This document shows, in pieces, positions 1 to 7,900 of a stretch of DNA of 64,000 nucleotides. The DNA lies in the NCBI RefSeq assembly GCF_041080655.1, contig NZ_CP163525.1, forward strand, positions 6,386,001 to 6,450,000, given 5' to 3'. The first letter of the stretch is position 1, and each line of letters begins with the position of its first letter. The stretch is from Streptomyces sp. CG4. Lineage in GTDB: Bacteria; Actinomycetota; Actinomycetes; Streptomycetales; Streptomycetaceae. The notes beneath the pieces are model-generated. The model worked only from the letters and a program-made list of their open reading frames with translations, was not told the origin of the DNA and ran no database searches. The position numbers were made by a program, and so were the translations under genes.

Positions 1-495
1 GGGAACGGGGCCGACACGTCTCGGAGTTCGAAAGGCTGGAGCTTCGAAGGGTTCGAGCTGAGAGGCGTGCCGAGCGGTCCGCCCCTACCCCGGGCGGCGA
101 CAGGTGGCCGCGCCCTGGCGTCGCAGGTCGACATAGCGACGCGACGTGAAGAACCGGGCCTGGGCAACCATGCGTTCGAAGCTAGCAAACCGCCCCCGCG
201 CTGCCCAGACGGCGACCGACGGGCGAGACGGGCCTGCGGGAGCCCTGCGGGGCATCGACCGGGCTCCGGCGGAGCTTTGGTGGGACCCTACAGTTCCGGT
301 TCGGGGCAGAGGAGTGAGCTGAGCGCCTCCACCTCAGTGACCGGTATCACGTCGTACCCGGTGTAACTCACACCCTTTGTATGAAGCGCACCAAGGCTCG
401 ACTCAAGCCTTTGTCGATCGGTGACGGTGATCGACGCGACCGGCGCGGTATAGCGTCGCCGTGTTCCCACCTGCCCACTCACCCGCGGAGTCCCC
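1..495. other. Intergenic region upstream of bioY
   Basis: I see no convincing gene here. Open frames in the stretch lack a ribosome binding site and recognisable protein features. The only distinct structure is the inverted repeat GGTGT-aactc-ACACC at 360-374. The last 20 bases carry the bioY ribosome binding site (GGAG about 8 nt before ATG 496). Confidence 0.6.
360..374. promoter_or_regulatory. Short inverted repeat upstream of bioY, possible operator
   Basis: GGTGTAACTCACACC is a perfect 5-bp inverted repeat (GGTGT/ACACC) around a 5-bp spacer, about 120 bp upstream of bioY. Its size and position suit a dimeric repressor site, but I cannot match it to a known regulator. It may equally be chance. 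Confidence 0.3.
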
Positions 496-1077
496 ATGAG
501 CACCGCCACCGCCACCGCTCGCCCCGGCGCAGTCCTCGCCGACCTGCTCCCCACGTCCCGCGCCCGCGACGCGGCCCTCGTCGTCGGCGGCGCCGTGCTC
601 ACCGGTCTCGCGGCCCAGGTGGCCGTCCCGGTGCCCGGCTCCCCGGTGCCGGTGACCGGCCAGACCTTCGCCGCGCTGCTCGTCGGCACCGCGCTCGGCA
701 CCCGCCGCGGCTTCCTCTCCCTCGCCCTGTACGCGCTCGCCGGTGTGGCCGGTGTCCCGTGGTTCGCGGACGGCACCTCCGGCGCGGGCTCGGTCTCCTT
801 CGGCTACATCCTCGGCATGCTGCTCGCCTCGGCCGCCGTCGGCGCCCTGGCCCGGCGCGGCGCCGACCGCTCCCCGGTGCGCATGGCGGGCACGATGGTC
901 CTCGGCGAGGCGATCATCTACGCCGTCGGCGTGCCCTACCTGGCCCTGGCCGCCCACATGTCCCTCTCCCAGGCGGTCGCGGCTGGCCTCACCCCGTTCC
1001 TGATCGGTGACCTCCTCAAGGCCGCCCTGGCGATGGGCGCGCTGCCCACCGCCTGGAAGTTCGCGAACAAGCGCTAG
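496..1077 (+). CDS. bioY: Biotin transporter BioY
   Basis: BioY is the membrane-embedded substrate-binding (S) component of an energy-coupling-factor biotin importer. The 193-residue length is normal for the family. The sequence is mostly hydrophobic with about six membrane segments and the family signature near residues 45-75 (PVPGSPVPVTGQTFAALLVG, then ALGTRRGFLSLALYALAG). A GGAG ribosome binding site sits upstream of ATG 496. No EcfA/EcfT or biotin synthesis gene is adjacent, so it must act alone or with a module encoded elsewhere. Its stop codon lies within the CTAG that abuts the terminal repeat of the element at 1074-1868. Confidence 0.93.
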   Translation: MSTATATARPGAVLADLLPTSRARDAALVVGGAVLTGLAAQVAVPVPGSPVPVTGQTFAALLVGTALGTRRGFLSLALYALAGVAGVPWFADGTSGAGSVSFGYILGMLLASAAVGALARRGADRSPVRMAGTMVLGEAIIYAVGVPYLALAAHMSLSQAVAAGLTPFLIGDLLKAALAMGALPTAWKFANKR

Positions 1078-1096
1078 ACGAATGAGTCCGATGTGA

Positions 1097-1279
1097 TCAG
1101 TGGTCGAAGGCGATCAGCGAACGGGTGACCGGCGCGCCGATCCTGCAGTTGGCCACCGCCAGGCAGATGAGCTCGGAGTCGCTGAGGAGGCACGGGCGTC
1201 CCGTCCAGCGCATTCCTCCGATCTCGTCGTCGATCTTCTCGTACAGTGCCGTCGAGAGGGTCTCCAAGTCAGGCGTCAC
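1097..1279 (-). pseudogene. Internally deleted transposase remnant (IS982-like)
   Basis: The 60-residue reading frame begins like the N-terminus of IS982-type streptomycete transposases (MTPDLETLSTALYEKIDDEI, then RPCLLSDSELICLAVA). It then runs directly into what resembles the extreme C-terminus of such proteins (IGAPVTRSLIAFDH, stop). The catalytic DDE core is missing, so the gene cannot encode an active transposase. The frame is preserved across the junction, which suggests one internal deletion. The family assignment is from memory of these ends. Confidence 0.65.
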
Positions 1280-1378
1280 AACCGGATCTTGGGGGCCCTC
1301 GCCACGTCCGCACGCCGAAGCCCCGGCCTCTCACTCGAATGAGCTCGGCCGGCCGTTGACCGAACGGAGCCCAATCCC

Positions 1379-1840
1379 ATGCCGGACGCAATCTCCGCCG
1401 CTCCCGGCCCCCGTGAGGTTCTGACCCGCTACCAGCAGGCGATGCTCGACAAGTCCGCGGACAACTTGGCCGACCTGTACGCGGTCGATGCAGTCCATGA
1501 GTTCCCCTTCCTCTTCCCCGGCATGCCCACGCGATACCAGGGCCGCGAAGAGGTCCGCGCGGGCTACCGAGCCCTCTGGGGCGCAAGCCCGGCACAGCCG
1601 CAGGAGATCCGCGAAGTCGCCGTGCACCAGAGCACCGACCCAGAGGTGATCACCGTCGAGCAGCTCGTCACCGGGACCGTGACCACGACCGGCCGGCCCT
1701 TCGGCTTCCCGGGCCTCCTGGTGATCCGGGTCCGCAACGGCCAGATCCTGCACGTGCGCGACTACATGGACGGGCTGCGCGTGGCCCACGCCATGGGCCG
1801 ACTGACGGCCATCGCCGCCGGCCTCAATGACCGCCCTTGA
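1379..1840 (+). CDS. SnoaL-like / NTF2-fold protein
   Basis: A 153-residue protein of the SnoaL/nuclear-transport-factor-2-like fold, a small cone-shaped alpha+beta barrel used in many isomerases, cyclases and ligand-binding proteins. The N-terminal helices (EVLTRYQQAMLDKSADNLADLYA) are followed by the typical hydrophobic start of the barrel (HEFPFLFPG) and the strand pair near residues 85-125 ending in ILHVRDYMD. The function cannot be read from sequence. It lies wholly inside the inverted-repeat element, oriented away from the transposase remnant, and is therefore a passenger gene. Confidence 0.75.
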   Translation: MPDAISAAPGPREVLTRYQQAMLDKSADNLADLYAVDAVHEFPFLFPGMPTRYQGREEVRAGYRALWGASPAQPQEIREVAVHQSTDPEVITVEQLVTGTVTTTGRPFGFPGLLVIRVRNGQILHVRDYMDGLRVAHAMGRLTAIAAGLNDRP

Positions 1841-1864
1841 GCCTCTGACTTCGGACTCATTCGT

Positions 1865-3172
1865 CTAGACGCCGTAGTTCCTGCGGAAGAGGTTCGCCGG
1901 GTCGTACGTCTCCTTGACCCGGGCGAGCCTCTTTCGCGTATCGGGGTCGTACAGGCCCGCGCCCCGGTCGCCCGCCCCGAAGGCGAAGTTGAGCGATCGC
2001 CCGAGGGTGTCCTCGGCCAGCAGCGCGAACGCCGGGTCGAGCAGCGCCCGCGCCTGCTCCCGCTCGCCGACCGTCAACAGCCGTACCAGGAACCGCCCTT
2101 CGCGGTACGGCACCGCGTTCGGCGCCGGCCGGGCGAGCGCCCCGCCCAGGTGGTTGAGCTGGACCACACACATCTGCTCCGCCTCCGGCCCGGTCACCCG
2201 CAGCAGCTCCCCGGCCCGCTCGACGTCCAGGTCCCGCAGCACCGCGCTGTCGCCGTAGTAGGCGTGCGGGAAGTCCGGGTCGCTGTGGATGGTGTGGCTC
2301 TCGGCGTACGGCAGCTCGCGCAGCGAGTCCGACAGCAGCGGGCCCAGCCGCCTGAGGGGGGCGACGACCGCGTCCCCGTCGTCGCCCGTGTGGGCGACCC
2401 GGATCGAGACCACGTACCGGCCGCGCAGCTGCGGCGGCAGCGCCGGCAGGTCCGGGTACGGTACGGCGGCGAAGGACGAGGTCAGCCCGTCCGGCACGGT
2501 CCGCGTCCAGGCCTCGTACGCGCGCAGCAGGGCCGCCGGGTCCACCGCTCGCCCGTCGAAGGCGAGCGAACCGCCGTACAGCGTGCGCACCGGTACGAGC
2601 CCGATCTCCAGCTCGGTGACGACGCCGAGGTTCTGCCCGGCGCCGAGCAGCGCCCAGTACAGCTCGGGGTCGGAGTCGGGGGTGACCCGGCGCAGTTCTC
2701 CGTCGGCGGTGACGACCTCCAGCCGGTGCACATGGTCGGCCGCGTACCCGAACTCCCGCGCCAGGATGCCCAGTCCGCCGCCCAGGGTGTACGACACCGC
2801 GCCCACACTCGGCGCCGATCCGTTCAGCGGCGCCAGCCCGTACGGCTCGGCCGCCGCGACCACCTGCCCCCAGCGCACCCCGGCCTGCACCCGGACGGTA
2901 CGGGCCTCGGCGTCGACGGTGATCCCGTCCAGCTGCCGGGTGGTGATGAGCAGCCCGCCCTCGTACCCGCCGGGCAGCCCGTGCCCGGTCGCGTGCACCC
3001 CGACGGGCAGGCCCTCGGCGGCCGCGTACCGTACGGCGGCCACCACGTCGGCGGCCGAGCGGGCGGGCACGAGCACGGCGGGGCGCTGGGTGAAACCGAG
3101 CTGGAAACCCGCGAGTTCGTCGTCGTAGCCCCGGTCACCAGGGCGAAGGAAGGCACAGGCGGCGTTGGTCAT
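1865..3172 (-). CDS. FAD-binding oxidoreductase, berberine-bridge (BBE) type
   Basis: A 435-residue flavoprotein of the VAO/BBE superfamily, oxidising an unknown small molecule with FAD. The FAD-binding half is clear: the GHG motif near residue 62 (ATGHGLPGG), where the His can bind the flavin covalently, then a strand-rich PP-loop region and SVGAVSYTLGGGLGILAREFG near residues 125-145. The second covalent-attachment Cys of bicovalent enzymes is replaced (SYTLGGG), so mono-covalent or non-covalent FAD is expected. The C-terminal BBE motif is YDPANLFRRNYGV. A long perfect palindrome lies just upstream of ATG 3172. The stop codon lies in the right end of the inverted-repeat element. Confidence 0.88.
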   Translation of the reverse strand: MTNAACAFLRPGDRGYDDELAGFQLGFTQRPAVLVPARSAADVVAAVRYAAAEGLPVGVHATGHGLPGGYEGGLLITTRQLDGITVDAEARTVRVQAGVRWGQVVAAAEPYGLAPLNGSAPSVGAVSYTLGGGLGILAREFGYAADHVHRLEVVTADGELRRVTPDSDPELYWALLGAGQNLGVVTELEIGLVPVRTLYGGSLAFDGRAVDPAALLRAYEAWTRTVPDGLTSSFAAVPYPDLPALPPQLRGRYVVSIRVAHTGDDGDAVVAPLRRLGPLLSDSLRELPYAESHTIHSDPDFPHAYYGDSAVLRDLDVERAGELLRVTGPEAEQMCVVQLNHLGGALARPAPNAVPYREGRFLVRLLTVGEREQARALLDPAFALLAEDTLGRSLNFAFGAGDRGAGLYDPDTRKRLARVKETYDPANLFRRNYGV

Positions 3173-3181
3173 GGGACGCAG

Positions 3182-3224
3182 TATGGCCGCATAACCTGAC
3201 AGGTGCCGTCAGGTTATGCGGCCA
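3182..3224. promoter_or_regulatory. Perfect 18-bp-arm palindrome between permease and FAD oxidase
   Basis: ATGGCCGCATAACCTGAC at 3182-3199 and its exact reverse complement at 3207-3224 flank a 7-nt centre. It sits 10 bp upstream of the oxidase ATG and 25 bp downstream of the permease stop, both on the minus strand. The core TAACCTGAC-N7-GTCAGGTTA looks like a TetR- or MarR-type operator. The same palindrome could fold as a transcript hairpin ending the permease mRNA, but no T-tract follows. Confidence 0.55.
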
Positions 3225-3248
3225 TGTCCGCCGCTGTGCGCGGTGCCG

Positions 3249-4676
3249 TCAGCCGGTGGTGACCTTCTCGGCCGCGTCGGCGACGGGCGCGCTCTCCGCG
3301 CGGCTCGGCCCGAACCTCTGCTTCAGCAGGGCGATGACGACCACGACCACCGCCACGCCCACCGACAGCAGCACGGTCGTACGACCGCTGCTCTCGCCCT
3401 TCGTGTCGGTCAGCATGTAACCGAGGACGAAGACGATGAAGGCGGCCGTCAACCAGGTCAGGTACGGGTACAGCCACATCTTCACGACGAGCTTCTCCGG
3501 CGACTCGCGCTGGATGATCTTCCGCATCCGCAGCTGCGAGAAGCAGATGACCAGCCATACGAACAGGGCGACCGCACCGGAGGAGTTGACCAGGAAGAGG
3601 AAGACGGTCTTCGGGTAGGCGTAGTTGAAGAAGACGGCCACGAAGCCGAAGACGACCGACGCCAGGATCGCCGCCATCGGCACACCGCGGGAGGTGGTGC
3701 GGGCGAACGCCTTCGGGGCGTCACCGCGCTGGCCGAGCGAGAACGCCATCCGGGAGGCCGTGTAGAGGCCGGAGTTGAGACAGGACAGCACCGAGGTCAG
3801 CACGATCACGTTCATGATCTGGCCGGCGTGCGCGATGCCGAGGGAGTCCAGCGCGGCGACGTAGGAGCCCTCCTTCTTGATGGAGGGGTCGTTCCACGGC
3901 AGCAGCGAGACCACGACGAGGATCGAGCCCAGGTAGAAGACGCCGATCCGCCAGATGATGCTGTTGGTGGACTTGGTGACCGCGCGCTGCGGGTCCTCCG
4001 ACTCGCCGGCCGCCAGGGTGGCGATCTCGCTGCCCATGAAGGAGAAGACGACCAGCAGCACGCCGGTGAGAATGGTGCCGGGTCCGTGCGGCAGGAAGCC
4101 GCCGTGGTTCGTCAGATTCCCGAAGCTCGCCTTGTCGGCGTGCACGCCCGGCAGCACGCCGAACACGGCCAGCAGACCGATGACGATGAACGCGCCGATC
4201 GCCACGACCTTGATACCGGCGAACCAGAACTCGAACTCGCCGTAGGAGCCCACGGAGACCAGGTTGGTCGCGGTCAGCACGCTCATCACGATGAGCGCCC
4301 AGGCCCACTGCGGTACGCCCGGGACCCAGCCGTGCAGGATCCCGGCGCCGGCGGTGGCCTCGACGGCCAGCACGACGACCCAGAAGAACCAGTACAGCCA
4401 GCCGATGGAGAAGCCGGCCCAGGGACCGATCGCGCGCTCGGCGTGCGCGGAGAAGGAGCCGGAGGCGGGGTTGGCGGCGGACATCTCGCCGAGCATCCGC
4501 ATGACGAGGACGACGAGGGTGCCGACGAGTGCGTACGACAGGAGGATGCCTGGTCCCGCGGTGGCGATACCGGAGCTGGAACCGACGAAGAGGCCGGCTC
4601 CGATGACACCACCGATCGCGATCATCGACAGATGGCGGTTCTTGAGTCCTGCTTGGAGGCCCGAACCAGGGGTCAT
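3249..4676 (-). CDS. Amino acid permease (APC superfamily)
   Basis: A 475-residue, 12-segment membrane transporter of the amino acid-polyamine-organocation superfamily (AAT/GABA-permease branch), importing an amino acid by proton symport. The signature start is LKNRHLSMIAIGGVIGAGLF at residues 10-29, with the unwound TM1 glycine motif GVIGAGLFVGS. EATAGAGI and the FNYAYPKTVF segment near TM9-10 also fit. ATG 4676 is preferred because AAAGGAAA precedes it, and the open frame upstream of it has no family similarity. Substrate specificity cannot be read. Confidence 0.88.
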   Translation of the reverse strand: MTPGSGLQAGLKNRHLSMIAIGGVIGAGLFVGSSSGIATAGPGILLSYALVGTLVVLVMRMLGEMSAANPASGSFSAHAERAIGPWAGFSIGWLYWFFWVVVLAVEATAGAGILHGWVPGVPQWAWALIVMSVLTATNLVSVGSYGEFEFWFAGIKVVAIGAFIVIGLLAVFGVLPGVHADKASFGNLTNHGGFLPHGPGTILTGVLLVVFSFMGSEIATLAAGESEDPQRAVTKSTNSIIWRIGVFYLGSILVVVSLLPWNDPSIKKEGSYVAALDSLGIAHAGQIMNVIVLTSVLSCLNSGLYTASRMAFSLGQRGDAPKAFARTTSRGVPMAAILASVVFGFVAVFFNYAYPKTVFLFLVNSSGAVALFVWLVICFSQLRMRKIIQRESPEKLVVKMWLYPYLTWLTAAFIVFVLGYMLTDTKGESSGRTTVLLSVGVAVVVVVIALLKQRFGPSRAESAPVADAAEKVTTG

Positions 4677-4740
4677 GGACGGATTTCCTTTGCGCCAGGA
4701 GGAGGGCAGCTCGTATGAGCGGTGTACGAGTCGGTCCAGT

Positions 4741-4807
4741 GAATCCGAGGCGAACGGATTCGGGAACCTCTGAATCCGTATCGTTACTTGAGGTTCCCTT
4801 GAGGTTC
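4741..4807. promoter_or_regulatory. Repeat-rich control region upstream of the permease
   Basis: Three half-sites of alternating polarity occur within 38 bp: GAATCCG 4741-4747, CGGATTC 4755-4761 and GAATCCG 4772-4778. They are followed by two direct copies of CTTGAGGTTC at 4787-4796 and 4798-4807, 11 bp apart and so on one helix face. The cluster lies between the divergent permease and rpiB genes and is a plausible operator array. The regulator is unknown. Confidence 0.4.
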
Positions 4808-4937
4808 TATGGTCTGACTCACATTTTCCGGGGCCTGGCTGGGGGTTCTTCGGGGCCGGTCCGGGTGCCTTCCGAGGCCCGGGGGAGCGCCGCCACCCGA
4901 GGCTGCTCCCCTGAAACAGCCGTGTCACACTCATGGC

Positions 4938-5423
4938 ATGCGCGTGTATCTCGGCTCCGACCATGCGGGCTACGAACTCAAGAACCACCTCGTCGAATGG
5001 CTCAAGGCGGCGGGGCACGAGCCCGTCGACTGCGGGCCGCACATCTATGACGCCCAGGACGACTACCCGCCCTTCTGCCTGCGTGCCGCGGAGCGGACGG
5101 CAGCGGACCCCGACGCCCTCGGCATCGTGATCGGCGGCTCCGGCAACGGTGAGCAGATCGCCGCGAACAAGGTGAAGGGCGTGCGGGCGGCGCTGGCCTG
5201 GAGCGAGGAGACCGCGTCGCTCGGGCGGCAGCACAACAACGCCAACGTCGTGGCCGTGGGTGCGCGGATGCACAGCACGGAGGAGGCGACGAAGTTCGTC
5301 GAAACCTTCCTGAACACGCCGTTCTCCGGTGACGAGCGCCACATCCGCCGGATCGACATGCTGTCGGCCTACGAGACGACGGGCGACCTGCCCCCGATCC
5401 CGGCCCACCACCCCCAGCCGTAG
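4938..5423 (+). CDS. rpiB: Ribose-5-phosphate isomerase B
   Basis: Interconverts ribulose-5-phosphate and ribose-5-phosphate in the non-oxidative pentose phosphate pathway. The 161-residue protein starts with the family motif MRVYLGSDHAGYELKNHL and carries the phosphate-binding GGSGNGEQIAANK and the HNNANVVAVGAR strand. The usual active-site Cys is replaced and the Glu of NGEQ is present, as known for the actinobacterial branch where Glu acts as the base. It is transcribed divergently from the amino acid permease. Confidence 0.95.
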   Translation: MRVYLGSDHAGYELKNHLVEWLKAAGHEPVDCGPHIYDAQDDYPPFCLRAAERTAADPDALGIVIGGSGNGEQIAANKVKGVRAALAWSEETASLGRQHNNANVVAVGARMHSTEEATKFVETFLNTPFSGDERHIRRIDMLSAYETTGDLPPIPAHHPQP

Positions 5424-5642
5424 GCTCCGCCCGCCCACCCGGCCACCCGTGTCTGCCTTTCGGTCAACCGGGCGGCCGGTGGGTGGGAAGGTGGCCGGAA
5501 GGCCGGGGCGCTCGGCTGGGAGACTGGGGGCACGGGGACTTCGGGCGCGGTGGTGGCCCGCCCGGCTCGGTCGGACTTTCGGCCGGACTTTCGGTCGGAC
5601 TTGATGGCGCCCCGCTGACGATGCTGGAAGGAGAGCTCAGCC

Positions 5643-6452
5643 TTGCCGGAAGGGCACACCATTCATCGGCTGGCCCAGGACTACGCCGCGTGCTTCCAGG
5701 GCGCGGCCCCTCGCGTCACCAGCCCCCAGGGCAAGTTCTCCGACGCCGCCGCGCTTCTGGACAGGGCCGAGCTGACGGCCACCGAAGCCCACGGCAAGCA
5801 CCTCTTCCTCCGCTTCCGCGACACCGACTGGGTCCACATCCACCTCGGCCTCTTCGGCAAGGTCGGCTTCGGCGACGCCCCCGCACCCCCGCCGACCGAC
5901 ACCGTCCGCCTCCGCCTCGCGACCGACACCGCGTACGTCGACCTCCGCGGACCCACCACCTGCGCGCTGATCACGGACGAGGAGAAGCGCGCCGTACACG
6001 ACCGCCTCGGCCCCGACCCGCTCCGCGAGGACGCCGAGCCGAGCGCGGCGTACCGCAGGATCTCCCGCAGCCGTACGACGATCGCCGCGCTGTTGATGGA
6101 CCAGAAGATCGTCGCGGGCGTGGGCAACGTCTATCGCGCCGAGGTCCTCTTCCGGCACGGCATCGATCCCTACCGCGCGGGCAAGGACGTCACCGCGCCG
6201 GAGTGGGACGCCATCTGGGCCGACCTCGTCGAGCTGATGCGCGAGGGCGTGCGGAACAACCGCATCGACACCGTGCGCCCCGAGCACACCCCCGAGGCGA
6301 TGGGACGGCCGCCGCGCGTGGACGACCACGGCGGTGAGGTGTACGTCTACCGCCGCGCCACCCTGCCCTGCCACATCTGCGGCGACGAGATCCGCACCGC
6401 CGGCCTCGCCGCCCGCAACCTCTTCTGGTGCCCCACCTGCCAGCAGCGCTGA
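5643..6452 (+). CDS. Fpg/Nei family DNA glycosylase (endonuclease VIII type)
   Basis: A bifunctional base-excision repair glycosylase/AP lyase acting on oxidised bases. Translation starts at TTG 5643, behind GGAGAGC, so that after Met removal Pro is the N-terminal nucleophile (PEGH), as the chemistry requires. The helix-two-turn-helix region is IAALLMDQKIVAGVGNVYRAEVLF near residues 145-165. The C-terminal zinc finger has CHIC and CPTC pairs at residues 246-266. The 269-residue length and the MPEGHTIHRLA start favour the actinobacterial Nei2 group over MutM. Confidence 0.92.
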   Translation: MPEGHTIHRLAQDYAACFQGAAPRVTSPQGKFSDAAALLDRAELTATEAHGKHLFLRFRDTDWVHIHLGLFGKVGFGDAPAPPPTDTVRLRLATDTAYVDLRGPTTCALITDEEKRAVHDRLGPDPLREDAEPSAAYRRISRSRTTIAALLMDQKIVAGVGNVYRAEVLFRHGIDPYRAGKDVTAPEWDAIWADLVELMREGVRNNRIDTVRPEHTPEAMGRPPRVDDHGGEVYVYRRATLPCHICGDEIRTAGLAARNLFWCPTCQQR

Positions 6453-6483
6453 CCGGCAGGGCAGTCGTACAGGGCCGCCCGTC

Positions 6484-7725
6484 CTAGAAACCGTGGGACA
6501 GCCACGGTGCGACCGGAGAGCCGAACGCCACCGACGCCTCCGCCAGTGCCCCGCGCCGCAGTTCCCGTACCCGCCCGGCCGCCGCCAGCGACAGCAGAGT
6601 CGCACCACCCAGGTATGCCGCCCCCAACTCCCTCACCGAGAGCGACACTTCGGCCGGGTCGGACGTCCGCTCGCAGGACGCGCCCTTCGCATCGCCGGTC
6701 AGCCGCCAACGCCCCTCGTTCCAGGGGCAGAAGGCGTCCACCACCTCGAACACGACGTCCACCGGCGCCAGATAGGTGCGCGCCGACAGGGCCGTACCCA
6801 CCTCCACGAGACGCACGTACCCGGCGTCCCGCAGGCGCGGCCGGCAGCGGCGGATGTCGGAGACCAGGTGCTGCCAGGCCTCGTCGACCGGTCGCCCGCG
6901 CACCGCCAGCGTCGACATCAGGTCGATGCCGAACAGGAAACGCCACAGCGCCCCCTCGCTCGCCGGGTCCAGCGCGGCCAGATCCTCCAGGGTCACCGTC
7001 CCGTCGTGCCCGCTCGGCCCCCAGCCCAGCTTGGTACGGAACCGGGCGTACCCGGTGATCTCCCCGTCCCGCTGCGCGACCACGCACTGCAGCGCCGACG
7101 CGCCCTCCCGTTCGCTCTCCGGGTCGAGCAGCGCCTGCCGCTCCCAGCCGGGCTGCCGGGCCAGCATGCCGGGCCGGCCGGGCACCAGGGCCGCGTACAC
7201 CGCCTCGCACTCCTGCAGGACGTCGGCGGGCGCCGCGTACCGCACGCGCACCTCGTCGGTGCCCTCGGGCAGCGCCAGGGCGACCCGGGCGGTGTCGATC
7301 TCGGCGTTGAGCTGGAACGTCGCCGCGCCGTACCCGAAGCGGCCGTATATCGCGGGCTCCGACGCGTGCAGCGCGGCCAGCGGCTCACCCTTGGCGTGCG
7401 CGTCGTCCAGCAGCCGTCGCATCATCGACGTCAGCACCCCGCGCCGCCGGTGCGTCGCGGCCACGCTGACCATGGTCACACCGGCGGTGGGCACAACGGC
7501 TCCGCCCGGCACGGTCATCCGGAAGCTGAACGCCCCCGCCGTACCGACGATCTCGTCCCCGTCCTGCACGGCCAGCGTACGGTCGAACTCGGTGAGGGAC
7601 CTGTCCAGTTCGCGCTCCTCGGACGAGGCGGCCCCGCCCCCGAACGCACGCACCACACCGTCCCACCATCGGTCGAAGTCCTCCGGTGCCAGCACGGTCG
7701 GTTCGCTCACGCGTTCAGTCCCCAT
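6484..7725 (-). CDS. Eis-like GNAT N-acetyltransferase
   Basis: A 413-residue acetyltransferase resembling mycobacterial Eis: two GNAT domains and a C-terminal sterol-carrier-like (SCP2) domain. The acetyl-CoA loop is visible as ATHRRRGVLTSMMRRLLDDA at about residues 90-109, followed by the substrate-lid motif EPAIYGRFGYG. The chain ends in Phe (LSHGF), consistent with the Eis mechanism, which uses the terminal carboxylate. Substrates of this family are varied amines, and the substrate here is unknown. It is convergent with the glycosylase gene. Confidence 0.85.
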   Translation of the reverse strand: MGTERVSEPTVLAPEDFDRWWDGVVRAFGGGAASSEERELDRSLTEFDRTLAVQDGDEIVGTAGAFSFRMTVPGGAVVPTAGVTMVSVAATHRRRGVLTSMMRRLLDDAHAKGEPLAALHASEPAIYGRFGYGAATFQLNAEIDTARVALALPEGTDEVRVRYAAPADVLQECEAVYAALVPGRPGMLARQPGWERQALLDPESEREGASALQCVVAQRDGEITGYARFRTKLGWGPSGHDGTVTLEDLAALDPASEGALWRFLFGIDLMSTLAVRGRPVDEAWQHLVSDIRRCRPRLRDAGYVRLVEVGTALSARTYLAPVDVVFEVVDAFCPWNEGRWRLTGDAKGASCERTSDPAEVSLSVRELGAAYLGGATLLSLAAAGRVRELRRGALAEASVAFGSPVAPWLSHGF

Positions 7726-7900
7726 ACGCCATGCCTATCAGGGCATTGCAGGACGAGCCAGTGAATTTCCCCCGGAGGGCCGCGCGCTGGCCTCCGGTGC
7801 CGTTCACTGTGTGGACGAACCGCTGAGCGGAGCCTCGCACGGGGGACAAGTGGGACCTCCCGTGCCAAGCAGCCGGTCCGATGGATAGGGTCCCGAACTA

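Larger units (their letters stand above)
1074..1868. mobile_element. Small inverted-repeat-bounded element carrying a passenger gene
   Basis: The segment is bounded by perfect 18-bp inverted repeats: CTAGACGAATGAGTCCGA at 1074-1091 and its exact reverse complement at 1851-1868. The outer four bases are the palindrome CTAG, so they could instead be a target-site duplication, leaving 14-bp terminal repeats. Inside are an internally deleted transposase (minus strand) and an intact SnoaL-like gene (plus strand). Removing the element would join the convergent 3' ends of bioY and the FAD oxidase at one CTAG. It looks like a non-autonomous derivative that has captured or retained a passenger. Confidence 0.7.

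Noticed and set aside
67..366. Open frame of 99 codons before bioY
   Set aside because: No ribosome binding site, low-complexity Arg/Gly/Pro composition and no recognisable segment; typical shadow frame in high-GC DNA.
288..371. Possible 27-codon minus-strand peptide starting with GTG near 370
   Set aside because: The Shine-Dalgarno-like AAAGGG is too close to the GTG and nothing supports expression; kept only as an inverted repeat.
4677..5438. N-terminal extension of the permease frame to 5438
   Set aside because: The extension runs antisense through rpiB, and a clear ribosome binding site marks ATG 4676.
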